DNA from: Jhaorihella thermophila
GTDB taxonomy: Bacteria > Pseudomonadota > Alphaproteobacteria > Rhodobacterales > Rhodobacteraceae
Direction: 5' to 3'
NCBI RefSeq assembly: GCF_900108275.1
Contig: NZ_FNVD01000001.1
Span: forward strand, 62,001-126,000
Length of the DNA: 64,000 nt
The translations under genes and the position numbers were made by a program. The notes beneath the pieces are model-generated. The model made no database searches. It was not told the origin of the DNA and saw only the letters and a program-made list of their open reading frames with translations. Below are positions 49,850-61,919 of this stretch, piece after piece (within the stretch, counting starts at the first letter, position 1; every line of letters begins with the position of its first letter).

Positions 49850-49936
49850 TTTCTTCATCTTGCCTGAAATACTCCGGGGGAGCGCGAGGGGGCAGCGCCC
49901 CCTCGCCCCGGTCGGATTGGCGCAGCCAATCCGAAA
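49850..49936 (-). repeat. double-hairpin intergenic repeat, copy C
   Basis: An 87-bp element on the minus strand, matching copy A base for base except one position in the first hairpin loop. It lies between the convergent acyltransferase and lpd genes and ends 13 bp from the lpd stop codon. Confidence 0.9.
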
Positions 49937-49948
49937 CGCCTCTGGCGA

Positions 49949-51337
49949 TCAGCTGTGGATAGGGCCGTCACCGCAGGCCAGCGCGGCCTCGCGCACGGCC
50001 TCGGAATAGGTCGGATGGGCGTGGCAGGTCAAAGCCACGTCCTCCGCCGCCGCCCCGAATTCCATCGCCACGCACAGCTCGTGGATCATCTCTCCCGCCG
50101 CCGGGCCGATGATTTGGGCGCCCAGGATCCGGTCGGTTTCCTTGTCGGCGAGGATTTTCACGAAACCCTCAGCCGCGAAATTCGCCCGCGCCCGGCCGTT
50201 GCCCATGAACATGAACTTGCCCACCTTGTAGGCGCGGCCCTGTTCCTTGAGGCTCTGCTCGGTTTCGCCCACGGCGGCAACCTCGGGGGTGGTGTAAATC
50301 ACGCCTGGGATGATGCCATAGTTGACGTGGCCGTGCCGGCCGGCGATCTGTTCGGCCACCGCCATGCCTTCGTCCTCGGCCTTGTGGGCCAGCATCGGGC
50401 CTTCGATGACATCGCCGATGGCGTAGATGCCGGGCACGCTGGTCTGCCAGCCCTTGCCCACCTTGACCTGACCACGCGGGGTCTTCTCGACCCCAATCGC
50501 CTCGAGCTCCAGCCCCTCGGTAAAGGGCCTGCGCCCGGTCGCCACCAGCACGCAGTCAGCCTCGATCTCGTGTTCGCTGTCATCCTTGCGCAGGGTGTAG
50601 GTGACCTTGGCCCGGGTTCTGGTCACGTCCGCCTTCTGCACGGCGGCGCCAAGGACGAATTTCAACCCCTGTTTCTTGAGGATGCGCTGCAGGGTCTTCT
50701 GCACTTCTCCGTCCATGCCGGGCGTGATGTGGTCGAGGAATTCGATCACCGTGACCTCGGTGCCCAGCCGGTTGTAGACGCTGCCCAGTTCCAGCCCGAT
50801 CACGCCCGCGCCGATCACCACCATCTTCTTGGGGATCTTTCCCAGCTCCAGCGCGCCGGTCGAGGTGACGATGATCTTTTCGTCCACCTCGACGCCGGGC
50901 AGCGTGGCCGATTCCGAGCCGGTGGCGATCACGATGTTCCGGGCCTCGTGGATGTCGTCGCCGACCTTGACCTTGCCCGGTTCGGGGATCGAGCCCCAGC
51001 CCCGGATCCAGTCGATCTTGTTCTTCTTGAACAGGAATTCCACGCCCTTGGTGTTCTGGGCGATAACGTCGTCCTTGTAGGCCAGCATCTGTTTCCAGTC
51101 GACGCTGGGCGCCTTGCCCTTGAGCCCCATGGCGGCGAAGTTGTGCTGGGCCTCGTGCAGGGAATGCGAGGCATGCAACAGCGCCTTGGAGGGGATGCAG
51201 CCGACGTTCAGGCAGGTGCCGCCAAGGGAGTCGCGGCCTTCGACCACGGCGGTCTTGAGGCCCAGCTGGGCGCAGCGGATGGCGCAGACATAGCCGCCGG
51301 GGCCGCCGCCGATGATGATCACGTCATAGCTTGCCAT
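49949..51337 (-). CDS. lpd: dihydrolipoyl dehydrogenase (E3)
   Basis: A 462-residue flavoprotein disulphide reductase that reoxidises dihydrolipoyl groups of 2-oxoacid dehydrogenase complexes. The FAD motif is [10 protein letters not shown] (8-17), the redox disulphide [13 protein letters not shown] (about 40-52), the NAD motif [14 protein letters not shown] (about 177), and the catalytic His-Glu pair is in [13 protein letters not shown] near the end. Complete. It is the last gene of the minus-strand sucAB-associated run and can serve other complexes too. Confidence 0.97.
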   Translation of the reverse strand: MASYDVIIIGGGPGGYVCAIRCAQLGLKTAVVEGRDSLGGTCLNVGCIPSKALLHASHSLHEAQHNFAAMGLKGKAPSVDWKQMLAYKDDVIAQNTKGVEFLFKKNKIDWIRGWGSIPEPGKVKVGDDIHEARNIVIATGSESATLPGVEVDEKIIVTSTGALELGKIPKKMVVIGAGVIGLELGSVYNRLGTEVTVIEFLDHITPGMDGEVQKTLQRILKKQGLKFVLGAAVQKADVTRTRAKVTYTLRKDDSEHEIEADCVLVATGRRPFTEGLELEAIGVEKTPRGQVKVGKGWQTSVPGIYAIGDVIEGPMLAHKAEDEGMAVAEQIAGRHGHVNYGIIPGVIYTTPEVAAVGETEQSLKEQGRAYKVGKFMFMGNGRARANFAAEGFVKILADKETDRILGAQIIGPAAGEMIHELCVAMEFGAAAEDVALTCHAHPTYSEAVREAALACGDGPIHS

Positions 51338-51410
51338 TGGGAACTCCTGTGGGTGGCAGAGATTGGTGTATCGAGGGACGCGGGGCCGTGGCGGCGGCGC
51401 CGCGCGATGT

Positions 51411-51484
51411 CCGGCCGGGGCGGGGGGCGCTGCCCCCGTCGCGCTGCGCGCGACTCCCCCGGGGTATTTCGGACCAGAAAGAAG
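51411..51484 (+). repeat. double-hairpin intergenic repeat, copy D
   Basis: A shorter, diverged copy: GGGGGCGCTGCCCCC hairpin, an extra TCGCGCTGCGCGCGA palindrome, then CTCCCCCGGGGTATTTCGGA with CCAGAAAGAAG. The first hairpin of the other copies is missing. It lies between the minus-strand MAPEG and lpd genes, downstream of MAPEG. Confidence 0.82.
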
Positions 51485-51494
51485 CGGGTTCGTT

Positions 51495-51881
51495 TCAGAA
51501 TGCCGCGAAGAGCAGGTAGATGGTTGCCAGGAAGCCGATCAGCCAGACGAGAGTACGGACCCACGCGATGCCGAGCCAGTAGAGTGGCAGGTAGACCACC
51601 TGCGCGGTCAGAAAGATTTGAGCGGCCTGAAGCGTCGTGGCCGTGAAGGCGTCGCGCGCGGCGAGGATCAGGATCGCCGGGGCGAAGAGCGCCATGGCCA
51701 CGACCGAATTGTCCAGCGACCGCTTGCAGCGGCCGGCAAGGCCGGTGAGCGGGGGCAGGTCGTCGCGGGGGCCGGCCAGCGGCGCCAGTCCCGCCTGAGG
51801 AACCGCCGCCAGCACCTGAACGAAGACGGTCAATGCGACCAGAAGCCCGTAGAGGGCCAGAATCGAAAGTTCGCTGGACAT
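51495..51881 (-). CDS. MAPEG family membrane protein
   Basis: A 128-residue inner-membrane protein with four hydrophobic helices. The MAPEG pattern is seen in the polar loop with [21 protein letters not shown]. Family members are glutathione-dependent or eicosanoid-type enzymes in eukaryotes; bacterial roles are unclear. It lies between sucB and lpd on the same strand, separated from lpd by repeat copy D, so it may be cotranscribed with the dehydrogenase genes. Confidence 0.85.
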   Translation of the reverse strand: MSSELSILALYGLLVALTVFVQVLAAVPQAGLAPLAGPRDDLPPLTGLAGRCKRSLDNSVVAMALFAPAILILAARDAFTATTLQAAQIFLTAQVVYLPLYWLGIAWVRTLVWLIGFLATIYLLFAAF

Positions 51882-51994
51882 GGGTGTCCTCCATTGCGCG
51901 TGTTCCGTTCCGGCAGGGTATCATGAAGCGGCCCGTATCGCGGCATGTTTCCGGCCCGGCCCGCGCGGGGGCGATCCGGGCCGAAAGTCTGGGG

Positions 51995-53512
51995 TCAGAG
52001 ATCCATCAGCAGGCGGCGGGGATCCTCGAGCGCCTCCTTGACGCGGACGAGGAAGGTTACGGCGCCCTTACCGTCCACGATCCGGTGATCGTAGCTGAGC
52101 GCGAGATACATCATCGGGCGGATCACGATCTCGCCGCCGACCACCACCGGGCGGTCCTGGATCTTGTGCATGCCCAGGATCCCCGATTGCGGCGGGTTCA
52201 GGATCGGCGAGGACATCAGCGAGCCGTAAACCCCGCCGTTGGAGATGGTGAAGGTGCCGCCCTGCATTTCGGCCATGGTCAGTTTGCCATCGCGGGCGCG
52301 GCGGCCCTTTTCGGCGATCTCCTTTTCGAGCTCGGCAAAGGACTTGGTGTCAGCGTCGCGGATCACCGGCACCACAAGACCCTGGGGCGTGCCCGTGGCG
52401 ATGCCCATGTGCACGAAGTTCTTGTAAACGATGTCGGTGCCGTCGATCTCGGCGTTGACCTCGGGGATTTCCTTCAGCGCATGGCAGCAGGCCTTGGTAA
52501 AGAAGGACATGAAGCCCAAGCGCACGCCGTGCTTCTTCTCGAACAGGTCCTTGTATTCGCGGCGGATTTCCATGACGGCGGACATGTCCACCTCGTTGTA
52601 GGTGGTCAGGATCGCGGCGGTGTTCTGCGCGTCTTTGAGCCTGCGGGCGATGGTCTGGCGCAGGCGCGTCATGCGGACGCGCTCCTCGCGCGCGGCATCC
52701 TCGGCCGGGACCGGGGCGCGCGGCGTGGGCGCGGCGGCGGGCTGCGGAGCCGGCGCGGCCGCGGGGGCCGACGCGGCGGCGACGGCGCGGGCCACGTCTT
52801 CCTTCATGATGCGCCCGTCGCGGCCGGTGCCCGTGACCTGATCAGGCGACAGGCCGGCTTCGGCCATGGCCTTTTGCGCTGAAGGTGCATGCGCGATGTC
52901 CTTGCCCGTGGCGGCCGGAGCGGTTTGCCCAGCTTCGGCGGCGGGAGCCGGGGCCGGAGCCGCGGCGGCGCCTGCGCCCGAGATCACGGCGAGCTTGCCG
53001 CCCGCCTGCACGGTCGTGCCTTCGGGGGCCAGCACTTCGGCCAGCACGCCCGAGGCGGGGGCGGGCACCTCGACCGACACCTTGTCGGTTTCCAGCTCGC
53101 ACAGCATCTCGTCCTGCTGGACGGAGTCGCCGGGCTTCTTGAACCAGGTGCTGACGGTGGCCTCGGTCACGGATTCGCCCAAGGTGGGCACCATCACGTC
53201 CACGGTGCCGGCGGTTTCGAGCGCGGCGGGCGCCGCCTCGGCGGCCCGGGGCGCGGCCGGGGTTTCGGCGCCGGCGCCTTCGTTGATCGTGGCCAGCAGC
53301 GCATCTACGCCGACCGTGGTGCCTTCGGGCGCTACGATCTCGCCCAAGGTGCCGGCGGCGGGGGCAGGGACTTCGACCGTCACCTTGTCGGTCTCCAGCT
53401 CGCACAGCATCTCATCCGCCGCGACCACGTCGCCGGGCTTCTTGAACCAGGTGGCCACCGTGGCCTCGGTCACGGATTCGCCCAGGGTGGGCACTCGAAC
53501 TTCGATGGTCAT
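51995..53512 (-). CDS. sucB: 2-oxoglutarate dehydrogenase E2 (dihydrolipoyl succinyltransferase) with two lipoyl domains
   Basis: A 505-residue core protein of the 2-oxoglutarate dehydrogenase complex. It carries two consecutive lipoyl domains (about 1-78 and 103-180), each with the lipoylated lysine in ELETDKV. An Ala/Pro linker follows, then a peripheral-subunit-binding domain (about 215-255; [20 protein letters not shown]) and the catalytic domain with the HxxxD motif in [13 protein letters not shown] near the end. Most SucB proteins have one lipoyl domain. It starts 1 nt after the sucA stop, so the two are cotranscribed. Confidence 0.96.
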   Translation of the reverse strand: MTIEVRVPTLGESVTEATVATWFKKPGDVVAADEMLCELETDKVTVEVPAPAAGTLGEIVAPEGTTVGVDALLATINEGAGAETPAAPRAAEAAPAALETAGTVDVMVPTLGESVTEATVSTWFKKPGDSVQQDEMLCELETDKVSVEVPAPASGVLAEVLAPEGTTVQAGGKLAVISGAGAAAAPAPAPAAEAGQTAPAATGKDIAHAPSAQKAMAEAGLSPDQVTGTGRDGRIMKEDVARAVAAASAPAAAPAPQPAAAPTPRAPVPAEDAAREERVRMTRLRQTIARRLKDAQNTAAILTTYNEVDMSAVMEIRREYKDLFEKKHGVRLGFMSFFTKACCHALKEIPEVNAEIDGTDIVYKNFVHMGIATGTPQGLVVPVIRDADTKSFAELEKEIAEKGRRARDGKLTMAEMQGGTFTISNGGVYGSLMSSPILNPPQSGILGMHKIQDRPVVVGGEIVIRPMMYLALSYDHRIVDGKGAVTFLVRVKEALEDPRRLLMDL

Positions 53513-53513
53513 C

Positions 53514-56477
53514 TCACTTGTTTCCTTCGATGGTCAGCGCCTCGTCCACGAGCGCCTCCTGTTGCTGTTTGTGCTGCGAGGCCAGGCCCGTGGCGGGCGA
53601 GGCCGAGGTCGGACGGCCGACATAGCGCGGCCGGGTGTATTTGGCGCCGATGCGGTTCAGCACCCATTCGATGTTTGGTTCGATGAAGCTCCAGGCGCCC
53701 TGGTTCTTGGGTTCTTCCTGGCACCAGATCATCTCGGCCCCCTTGAACCGCTCCAGTTCCTTGACAAGGCTGAGCGCCGGGAAGGGGTAGAACTGTTCGA
53801 CCCGCAGCAGATAGATGTCGTCGATGCCGCGGCGGTCGCGTTCCTCGAGCAGATCGTAATAGACCTTGCCCGAACACATCACCACGCGGCGGATCTTGTC
53901 ATCGGGCGCAAGCTGCGTCTCTGAGTTGCCCTTTTGCGCGTCGTCCCACAGCACCCGGTGGAAGCTGGAGCCGGTGGTGAAATCCGCCGCCGTGCTGACC
54001 GCGAGCCGATGCCGCAGCAGCGATTTCGGCGTCATCAGGATCAGCGGTTTGCGGAAGCTGCGGTGCAGCTGGCGGCGCAGGATGTGGAAATAGTTGGCCG
54101 GCGTGGTGCAGTTGGCCACGATCCAGTTGTCCTGGCCGCACATCTGCAGGAACCGCTCCAGCCGGGCCGAGCTGTGTTCGGGCCCCTGGCCTTCGAACCC
54201 GTGCGGCAGAAGGCACACAAGGCCGGACATGCGCAGCCACTTGCTCTCGCCCGAGCTGATGAACTGGTCGAACATGATCTGCGCGCCGTTGGCGAAGTCG
54301 CCGAACTGTGCCTCCCACAGCACCAGCGCGTTCGGTTCGGACAGCGAATAGCCGTATTCGAAGCCCAGCACCGCGTATTCCGACAGCGCCGAGTCGATCA
54401 CCTCGTATTGCGCCTGTCCGGGGCGGATGTTGTTGAGCGGGTAATAGCGTTCCTCTGTCTCCTGGTCGATCAGGGCCGAATGCCGCTGGCTGAACGTGCC
54501 GCGCGTGGAATCCTCGCCCGAGAGCCGAACCGGGTAGCCTTCGAGCAGCAGCGAGCCGAAGGCCAGCGCCTCGCCCGTGGCCCAGTCAAAGCCCTGACCG
54601 GTCTCGAACATCTTGCGTTTGGTCTCCAGCAGCCGGCCCACGGTGCGGTGCAGGTGGAACCCTTCGGGCGCGCGGGTCAGAGCCTTGCCGATTTCCTCCA
54701 AGGTTTCCGGCTGAATCGCGGTCTCGCCGCGGACATATTCGCCGTGGTGCCGGTCGAGATGCGCCCAGCGGCCGTCCAGCCAGTCGGCCTTGTTGGGCTT
54801 GTAGTCGTTTCCGGCCTCGAACTCTTCGTTCAGATGCGCCTGAAAGGCGGTCTTCATGTCCTCGATCTCGCCTTCGGGGATCAGCCCGTCCTTGACCAGA
54901 CGCTCGGTATAAAGCTGCAGCGTGGTCTTGTGGGTCTTGATCTTCTTGTACATGATCGGGTTGGTGAACATCGGTTCATCACCCTCGTTGTGACCGAACC
55001 GGCGATAGCAGAACATGTCGATCACCACGTCCTTCTTGAACTTCTGCCGGAACTCGGTCGCCACCTTGGCGGCGTGAACCACCGCCTCGGGGTCGTCGCC
55101 GTTGACGTGGAAAATCGGCGCCTCGACCACCAGCGCGTTGTCGGTGGGATAGGGCGAGGAGCGCGAGAAATGCGGCGCGGTCGTGAACCCGATCTGGTTG
55201 TTCACCACGATGTGGATGGTGCCGCCGGTGCGATAGCCCTTGAGACCGGAAAGCGCAAAACATTCCGCCACCACGCCCTGGCCGGCAAAGGCGGCGTCGC
55301 CGTGCAGCAGCAGCGGCAGGACGGCGGTGCGTTCGGTGTCGCCGTGCTGGTCCTGCTTGGCGCGGGCCTTGCCGATCACCACCGGGTTCACCGCCTCCAG
55401 ATGGCTGGGGTTGGCGGTCAGGCTCAGGTGCACGCGGTTGCCGTCGAATTCGCGGTCGGAACTGGCGCCCAGGTGATATTTCACGTCGCCCGAACCCTCG
55501 ACATCGTCGGGCTTGAAGCTGCCGCCCCGGAATTCGTTGAATATGGCGCGGTAGGGCTTGCCCATCACGTTGGCCAGAACGCTCAGCCGGCCGCGGTGGG
55601 GCATGCCGATCACGATTTCCTTGACCCCCAGCGCGCCGCCGCGCTTGATGATCTGCTCCATCGCCGGGATCAGCGCCTCGCCCCCGTCAAGGCCAAAGCG
55701 CTTGGTGCCCATGTATTTGACATGCAGGAACTTTTCGAAGCCCTCGGCCTCGACCAGCTTGTTGAGGATCGCGCGCCGGCCCTCGCGGGTGAACTGGATC
55801 TCCTTGCCCAGGCCTTCGATCCGTTCCTTCAGCCAGGCGGATTGTTCGGGGTCGGAGATGTGCATGTATTGCAGCGCGAAGGTGCCGCAATAGGTGCGTT
55901 TGACGATCTCCATGATCTGCCGCAGCGAGGCGATCTGCAGCCCCAGCACGTTGTCGATGAAGATCGGCCGGTCCATGTCGGCCTCGGTAAAGCCGTAGGT
56001 CTTGGGGTCCAGCTCGGGATGCGGGGTCTTGTCGCGCATGCCCAGCGGGTCGATGTCGGCGATCAGGTGGCCCCGGATCCGGTAGGCCCGGATCAGCATC
56101 AGCGCCCGGATCGAATCCAGCACAGCGCGCTGCACCTGCGCGTCGGAGATCTCCACCCCTTTCTCGGCGGCCTTGGCGGCGATTTTCTTGCCGGCGGCCT
56201 TGGCCTCCTGCGGGGCGGGCCATTCGCCGGTCAGCGCGCCGATCACCTCGTCCGCGGGCTGCGGCGGCCAGTCGCGCCGCGCCCAGCTGGGGCCTTCGGC
56301 CTCTTTCTTCACGTCGGTTTCCGCATCGCCAAGCTGGCGGAAGAACTCGGCCCAGGCGGCATCCACCGCGTTGGGATCCCGCGCATATTGCGCATAGAGC
56401 TGTTCGAGATATTCCGCATTCTGCCCCTGCATGAAGGACGAGGCGTGGAACGCGGCGTTGGGGGACTGTTCGGTCAT
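53514..56477 (-). CDS. sucA: 2-oxoglutarate dehydrogenase E1 component
   Basis: A 987-residue ThDP-dependent decarboxylase of the TCA cycle. The N-terminal binding segment is [20 protein letters not shown]; the ThDP region contains [26 protein letters not shown] and [10 protein letters not shown]; the C-terminal part ends in the dehydrogenase fold ([14 protein letters not shown]). Complete. Its start overlaps the stop of the DUF805 gene by 4 nt (ATGA), unusual for sucA, and sucB follows at once. Confidence 0.97.
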   Translation of the reverse strand: MTEQSPNAAFHASSFMQGQNAEYLEQLYAQYARDPNAVDAAWAEFFRQLGDAETDVKKEAEGPSWARRDWPPQPADEVIGALTGEWPAPQEAKAAGKKIAAKAAEKGVEISDAQVQRAVLDSIRALMLIRAYRIRGHLIADIDPLGMRDKTPHPELDPKTYGFTEADMDRPIFIDNVLGLQIASLRQIMEIVKRTYCGTFALQYMHISDPEQSAWLKERIEGLGKEIQFTREGRRAILNKLVEAEGFEKFLHVKYMGTKRFGLDGGEALIPAMEQIIKRGGALGVKEIVIGMPHRGRLSVLANVMGKPYRAIFNEFRGGSFKPDDVEGSGDVKYHLGASSDREFDGNRVHLSLTANPSHLEAVNPVVIGKARAKQDQHGDTERTAVLPLLLHGDAAFAGQGVVAECFALSGLKGYRTGGTIHIVVNNQIGFTTAPHFSRSSPYPTDNALVVEAPIFHVNGDDPEAVVHAAKVATEFRQKFKKDVVIDMFCYRRFGHNEGDEPMFTNPIMYKKIKTHKTTLQLYTERLVKDGLIPEGEIEDMKTAFQAHLNEEFEAGNDYKPNKADWLDGRWAHLDRHHGEYVRGETAIQPETLEEIGKALTRAPEGFHLHRTVGRLLETKRKMFETGQGFDWATGEALAFGSLLLEGYPVRLSGEDSTRGTFSQRHSALIDQETEERYYPLNNIRPGQAQYEVIDSALSEYAVLGFEYGYSLSEPNALVLWEAQFGDFANGAQIMFDQFISSGESKWLRMSGLVCLLPHGFEGQGPEHSSARLERFLQMCGQDNWIVANCTTPANYFHILRRQLHRSFRKPLILMTPKSLLRHRLAVSTAADFTTGSSFHRVLWDDAQKGNSETQLAPDDKIRRVVMCSGKVYYDLLEERDRRGIDDIYLLRVEQFYPFPALSLVKELERFKGAEMIWCQEEPKNQGAWSFIEPNIEWVLNRIGAKYTRPRYVGRPTSASPATGLASQHKQQQEALVDEALTIEGNK

Positions 56478-57016
56478 TGGGCTACCTCATGAGGGTTGGG
56501 ACCGTATCTGTTGGGGCCGGGCTGGCTGGGGCGGGTCAGCCACCACAGCACCAGCAGCGGAGAGACGAAAAGCACCGCCAAAGTCGGGATGACGAGCAGC
56601 AAGGTGGCGCGGGTGAACAGGATGTCCAGCGACCCGCCGGGCTGAAAGACGGAGGCCAGACCGATGCCGAAGATCAGCACCGCGAAGGCCGCCGCCGTCA
56701 AGAGCGTCGGCAGCAGCACGAACCACCCGCTGCGACCCGTGTCGTGCATCCGCCGCCATGCCGCCGAAAGAAGCGGAAGAAACAGGATCAGGCCCACGAC
56801 GGTCTGGGCCGGCTGGCTCGAGACGGCGACGACCGTTGTGTCGCCATCGGTTTCGATCGTTGCCACCCGTGTGAAGAACGCCCAGTCGATCAGCGCCGCC
56901 ACCGCGTTGCAGATCAGGGCGAACAGGACGAAATACCAGTATTCGGCGCGCGAGGCCCGCCCCGAGAAGGTGAGGAACCTGGTCAGGCAGGTGCGGACCG
57001 CTTGCGAAAAGGTCAT
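56474..57016 (-). CDS. DUF805 membrane protein coupled to sucA
   Basis: A 180-residue inner-membrane protein of the DUF805 (YhaH-like) family. The N-terminal signature FLTFSGRASRAEYWYFVLF (13-31) is followed by about four hydrophobic segments, with a conserved ARRMHDTGRSGW-like loop (AWRRMHDTGRSGW). Function unknown. The start at 57016 is an ATG inside GTGATG. The 4-nt overlap with sucA means that ribosomes translating this gene can go on into sucA. Confidence 0.87.
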   Translation of the reverse strand: MTFSQAVRTCLTRFLTFSGRASRAEYWYFVLFALICNAVAALIDWAFFTRVATIETDGDTTVVAVSSQPAQTVVGLILFLPLLSAAWRRMHDTGRSGWFVLLPTLLTAAAFAVLIFGIGLASVFQPGGSLDILFTRATLLLVIPTLAVLFVSPLLVLWWLTRPSQPGPNRYGPNPHEVAQ

Positions 57017-57132
57017 CACGCGCGCCCTCCGATGCGGAGATGCCGCCCCACGCGGCGAGCGCGCACTGGCCACCCCGCCGCCGCCCGCCTATTGTCGAGG
57101 AGAGGCACGCGACAGGGACGGACGGGCAGGCA

Positions 57133-58311
57133 ATGGTTGACAGCGTGATCTTTCTGGCGGCGGAGTTTCCGGCGCATTGGCACACCTACCTTCTGGACGA
57201 AGGCGACATACTGCGCCAACGCGGGATGACGGTGCACTACACCACCACGCGCGCGCCCGCCGCGGACATGCGGTCCGAGATTCTGGCGCGGCGCGCGGGC
57301 CGCATCGACCACCTGTTTCCCGTCAGCCTTGCCGATGCGGCGTGGTTCCTGTGGCATCCCGGCGCGCTGGTCCGCGCGCTGGGCTACGTCGCGGGCACCC
57401 GCGCCGGGGGGCTGCGCGGGCGGCTGAGGCGCGCGGCGCTGCTGCCCTCGGTGGCGCGCGCGATCCGGCTGGCCCGCCGCAGAGGCGCCCCGCACCTGCA
57501 TGTGCATTCCTTCGGCGATGCCGCCCATGTGGCCGCGATGGCGCATCGCGCGGCGGGGCTCAGCTATACGCTGGTGCTGCACGGCACGCTGTCGGTCTGG
57601 GGCGGCGACATCGAACAGAAGGCCCGCGGCGCGGCGCGCATCTTTGCCGTCACCCGCCCGCTGGCGCGCGACCTCTCCGCCCTCTGCCCGGCCGAACGGA
57701 TCGATTTCGTCACTATGGGGATCGATCTCGATCGGTTCACCGTGCGCGACGACCGCGACAGGCAGGCGCCCTTCACGCTCCTGTCGGTGGGGCGGCTGCA
57801 TCTGTCCAAGGGGCACCGCTTCATGGCGCGCGCCTTGGCCCGGCTGGCCGAGAAGGGGCACCGCCCGCGCTGGCTGATCGTCGGCACGGGCCCGCACCGG
57901 GCCGAGATCGAGGCCGAGATCGCGCGGCTGGGCCTGGCCGATCAGGTCAGCCTGCTGGGTGCGCGCACCAGCGACGAGATCGCCGAGCTTCTGCACCGGG
58001 TCGATGCCTTTTCGCTGACCAGCACCGGCCCCGGCGAGGCCGCGCCGGTGTCGGTGATGGAGGCAATGGCCTCGGGCGTGCCGGTGATCTGTTCGCGCAT
58101 CGGCGGCACGGCGGACATGATCGACAGCGGCGTTGACGGGTTCCTCACCGAACAGGAGGACGTGGACGGCATCGCCGCCGCGCTTGAGCGGCTCATCACC
58201 GATCCGGCCCAACGCGACCGCATGGCCCGCGCCGCCCGCGCCCGGGCGGAACGCGACTTTGACGGGCGCGTGCTGTCGGGCCGGATCCACGACGCCCTGC
58301 GCTCGATCTGA
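57133..58311 (+). CDS. family 4 (GT-B) glycosyltransferase
   Basis: A 392-residue enzyme. The N-terminal acceptor domain begins VIFLAAEFPAHWHTYLLDE. The C-terminal nucleotide-sugar domain has LSVGRLHLSKGHRF (about 217), LIVGTGPHRAEIEAEI, and the donor-binding motif GEAAPVSVMEAMASGVPVI (about 299-317, the EX7E pattern). Probably builds a surface polysaccharide or glycolipid. It sits alone on the plus strand between sucD and the DUF805-sucA unit. Start at 57133 (MVDSVIFLAAEF); no strong ribosome site was seen. Confidence 0.88.
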   Translation: MVDSVIFLAAEFPAHWHTYLLDEGDILRQRGMTVHYTTTRAPAADMRSEILARRAGRIDHLFPVSLADAAWFLWHPGALVRALGYVAGTRAGGLRGRLRRAALLPSVARAIRLARRRGAPHLHVHSFGDAAHVAAMAHRAAGLSYTLVLHGTLSVWGGDIEQKARGAARIFAVTRPLARDLSALCPAERIDFVTMGIDLDRFTVRDDRDRQAPFTLLSVGRLHLSKGHRFMARALARLAEKGHRPRWLIVGTGPHRAEIEAEIARLGLADQVSLLGARTSDEIAELLHRVDAFSLTSTGPGEAAPVSVMEAMASGVPVICSRIGGTADMIDSGVDGFLTEQEDVDGIAAALERLITDPAQRDRMARAARARAERDFDGRVLSGRIHDALRSI

Positions 58312-58419
58312 GCTGGCAACGGGACCGGGCAGCGGGCCGCGCGCCACCAACGGCCGGATGGCCGTCGGGGCAGGGCGATCTGCGCGGTCCCATTCCATGG
58401 CGTGACGCTCCGGGCGGCC

Positions 58420-59304
58420 TCAGCGGCCGATGGCTTCCAGCACCGCCTCGCCCAGCTTCGCGGGGCTTTCCGCCACCACGATGCCGGCCGAACGCATGGC
58501 CTCGATCTTGTCCTCGGCGCCGCCCTTGCCGCCGGCGACGATGGCGCCGGCATGGCCCATGCGGCGGCCCGGAGGCGCGGTGCGGCCGGCGATGAAGCCC
58601 GCGACCGGCTTTTTGCGGCCGCGCTTCGCCTCGTCCTTGAGGAATTGCGCGGCCTCTTCTTCGGCCGAACCGCCGATCTCGCCGATCATGATGATCGATT
58701 CGGTTTCGTCATCGGCCAAGAACCATTCCAGCACGTCGATATGCTCGGTCCCCTTGATCGGGTCGCCGCCGATGCCCACGCAGGTGGACTGGCCCAGCCC
58801 CACGTCGGTGGTCTGCTTGACCGCCTCATAGGTCAGGGTGCCCGAGCGCGACACCACGCCGACCGAGCCGCGTTTGTGGATGTGGCCGGGCATGATGCCG
58901 ATCTTGCAGGCGTCCGGCGTGATTACGCCGGGGCAGTTGGGGCCGATCAGGATCGAATCGCTGTCCATCAGCGCCCGCTTGACCTTCATCATGTCCAGCA
59001 CCGGGATGCCCTCGGTGATGCAGACGATCAGCTCCATCTCGGCGTCGATCGCCTCGAGGATCGAATCCGCGGCAAAGGGCGGGGGGACGTAGATCACGGT
59101 GGCGTTGGCTTCCGTCGCGGCCTTGGCCTCGTGCACCGAGTTGAAGACCGGCAGGCCGAGATGGGTCATGCCCCCTTTGCCCGGCGTGACGCCGCCGACC
59201 ATCTTGGTGCCGTAGGCGATGGCCTGTTCGCTGTGAAAAGTGCCTTGGCTTCCAGTGAAACCCTGGCAGATGACCTTGGTGTTTTCGTCGACGAGGACGG
59301 CCAT
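58420..59304 (-). CDS. sucD: succinate--CoA ligase, alpha subunit
   Basis: A 294-residue TCA-cycle subunit with the CoA-binding Rossmann domain ([33 protein letters not shown]) and the phosphohistidine loop [14 protein letters not shown] (about 246-259). Complete. It lies 63 nt downstream of sucC on the same strand and forms the ligase with it, making ATP or GTP from succinyl-CoA. Confidence 0.97.
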   Translation of the reverse strand: MAVLVDENTKVICQGFTGSQGTFHSEQAIAYGTKMVGGVTPGKGGMTHLGLPVFNSVHEAKAATEANATVIYVPPPFAADSILEAIDAEMELIVCITEGIPVLDMMKVKRALMDSDSILIGPNCPGVITPDACKIGIMPGHIHKRGSVGVVSRSGTLTYEAVKQTTDVGLGQSTCVGIGGDPIKGTEHIDVLEWFLADDETESIIMIGEIGGSAEEEAAQFLKDEAKRGRKKPVAGFIAGRTAPPGRRMGHAGAIVAGGKGGAEDKIEAMRSAGIVVAESPAKLGEAVLEAIGR

Positions 59305-59367
59305 TTGGCGTTCTCCTTGGAATTCCTTGCGTTCGAAAGGGGCGGGCCGCGCCCGCCCGCGAATGAA

Positions 59368-60561
59368 TCAGCCCTTGACGGCCTTGACGATCTTCTGCGC
59401 GGCGTCGTCCAGATCGTCCGCGGCGATCACGTTCAGGCCGGAAGTGTTGATGATCTCCTTGCCCTTCTCGACATTGGTGCCCTCGAGCCGCACAACCAGC
59501 GGCACGTTCAGGCCGACTTCCTTGACCGCGGCCACCACGCCCTCGGCGATCACGTCGCAGCGCATGATGCCGCCGAAGATGTTGACGAGGATCCCCTTCA
59601 CGTTCGGATCCGAGGTGATGATCTTGAACGCCTCGGTCACCTTTTCCTTGGTGGCGCCGCCACCCACGTCGAGGAAGTTGGCCGGCTCCGCGCCGTAGAG
59701 CTTGATGATGTCCATCGTCGCCATGGCGAGCCCTGCGCCGTTCACCATGCAGCCGATCTCGCCATCCAGTGCGATGTAGTTGAGGTCGTATTTGCTGGCT
59801 TCCAGCTCCTTGGGGTCTTCCTCGGTCACGTCGCGCAGCTCGGCGATGTCGGGATGGCGATAGAGCGCGTTGCCGTCGAACGACACCTTGGAATCCAGCA
59901 CCTTGAGGTTGCCTTCGTCGGTGACGATCAGCGGGTTGATCTCCAGCAGCTCCATGTCCTTTTCGGTGAAGGCGCGGTAGAGCTGGCCCATCAGCTGCAC
60001 GCACTGCTTGACCTGCGGCCCCTCAAGCCCCAGCGAAAACGCGATGCGGCGGCCGTGGAAGGGCTGGTAGCCCGTGGCCGGATCGACGCTGAAGGACAGG
60101 ATCTTCTCGGGCGTCTTGGCGGCGACCTCTTCGATGTCCATGCCGCCTTCGGTCGAGCAGACGAAGGACACGCGCGAGGTCTGGCGGTCCACCAGCAGGG
60201 CGAGGTAGAGTTCGCGCTCGATGCCCGAGCCGGCCTCGATATAGACGCGGTTGACCTGTTTGCCCTCGGGGCCGGTCTGATGCGTGATCAGCGTGCGGCC
60301 CAGCATCCTTTTGGCCTCTTCGGCCGCCTCTTCCACGGATCTGGCCAGCCGGACGCCGCCCTTTTCGCCGGCATCGGGTTCCTTGAAGCGGCCCTTGCCC
60401 CGGCCGCCGGCATGGATCTGCGCCTTGACCACCCAAAGCGGGCCGTCCAGTTCGCCCGCCGCGGTCTTGGCTTCTTCCGCCTTCAGAACGACGCGCCCAT
60501 CCGACACCGGCGCGCCGTAGCTGCGCAGGAGGGCCTTGGCCTGATATTCGTGGATGTTCAT
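59368..60561 (-). CDS. sucC: succinate--CoA ligase, beta subunit
   Basis: A 397-residue subunit with an N-terminal ATP-grasp domain ([49 protein letters not shown]) and a C-terminal CoA-ligase domain ([35 protein letters not shown]). The start at 60561 is the family start; the frame is open upstream through the regulatory region but not coding. Two GTGATCAC palindromes 21 bp apart lie about 108-142 bp upstream. Confidence 0.97.
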   Translation of the reverse strand: MNIHEYQAKALLRSYGAPVSDGRVVLKAEEAKTAAGELDGPLWVVKAQIHAGGRGKGRFKEPDAGEKGGVRLARSVEEAAEEAKRMLGRTLITHQTGPEGKQVNRVYIEAGSGIERELYLALLVDRQTSRVSFVCSTEGGMDIEEVAAKTPEKILSFSVDPATGYQPFHGRRIAFSLGLEGPQVKQCVQLMGQLYRAFTEKDMELLEINPLIVTDEGNLKVLDSKVSFDGNALYRHPDIAELRDVTEEDPKELEASKYDLNYIALDGEIGCMVNGAGLAMATMDIIKLYGAEPANFLDVGGGATKEKVTEAFKIITSDPNVKGILVNIFGGIMRCDVIAEGVVAAVKEVGLNVPLVVRLEGTNVEKGKEIINTSGLNVIAADDLDDAAQKIVKAVKG

Positions 60562-60668
60562 GAAATCTGTCCCGTCTTGCTGCGATCGTGTGCCGTATAC
60601 GCTTGTATGCGCGCGCGGGTTAATCGTTTTTTGCAACGAGAACAGGTTTTCCGCAGTATTTTCCGCAT

Positions 60669-60701
60669 TTGTGATCACGCGTATGAAAAGCGTGATCACA
60701 A
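60669..60701. promoter_or_regulatory. twin palindromic operator upstream of sucC
   Basis: TTGTGATCACGC at 60669-60680 is repeated as its exact reverse complement at 60690-60701, with a 9-bp spacer. Each arm contains the self-complementary GTGATCAC; the two centres are 21 bp apart, two helical turns. Either a pair of dimer sites or a 12-bp hairpin in the leader. No U tract follows, so a terminator is unlikely. Confidence 0.6.
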
Positions 60702-60752
60702 CGTCGATAAGAGGCGCAATCCGGTGATTCGCCGGAAAGGCCGAAATGGAAA

Positions 60753-60779
60753 GGCCGCGCATCGCGTGGATGCGCGGCC
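60753..60779 (-). terminator. probable intrinsic terminator of mdh
   Basis: An 11-bp perfect stem (GGCCGCGCATC with GATGCGCGGCC, 5-nt loop) 20 nt after the mdh stop on the minus strand. The following minus-strand sequence TTTCCATTT is only partly U-rich. Confidence 0.65.
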
Positions 60780-60799
60780 CGCGTTTCGCGACGCCCGGA

Positions 60800-61798
<999 letters not shown>

Positions 61799-61919
61799 CT
61801 AGTGCGTTACGGGGCGCAGTGCAAGGGTGCCGCGCTGCGGCGCAGCGGCGCGGGCGGGCTGTCCCGGCACGGCCGCTTGCGCTAAAGCGGTGAAAACGGA
61901 ACGGTTTAGGCGGCGCGGG

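Noticed and set aside
53934-56492. An 852-codon plus-strand frame opposite sucA
   Set aside because: Antisense shadow of a complete, conserved gene.
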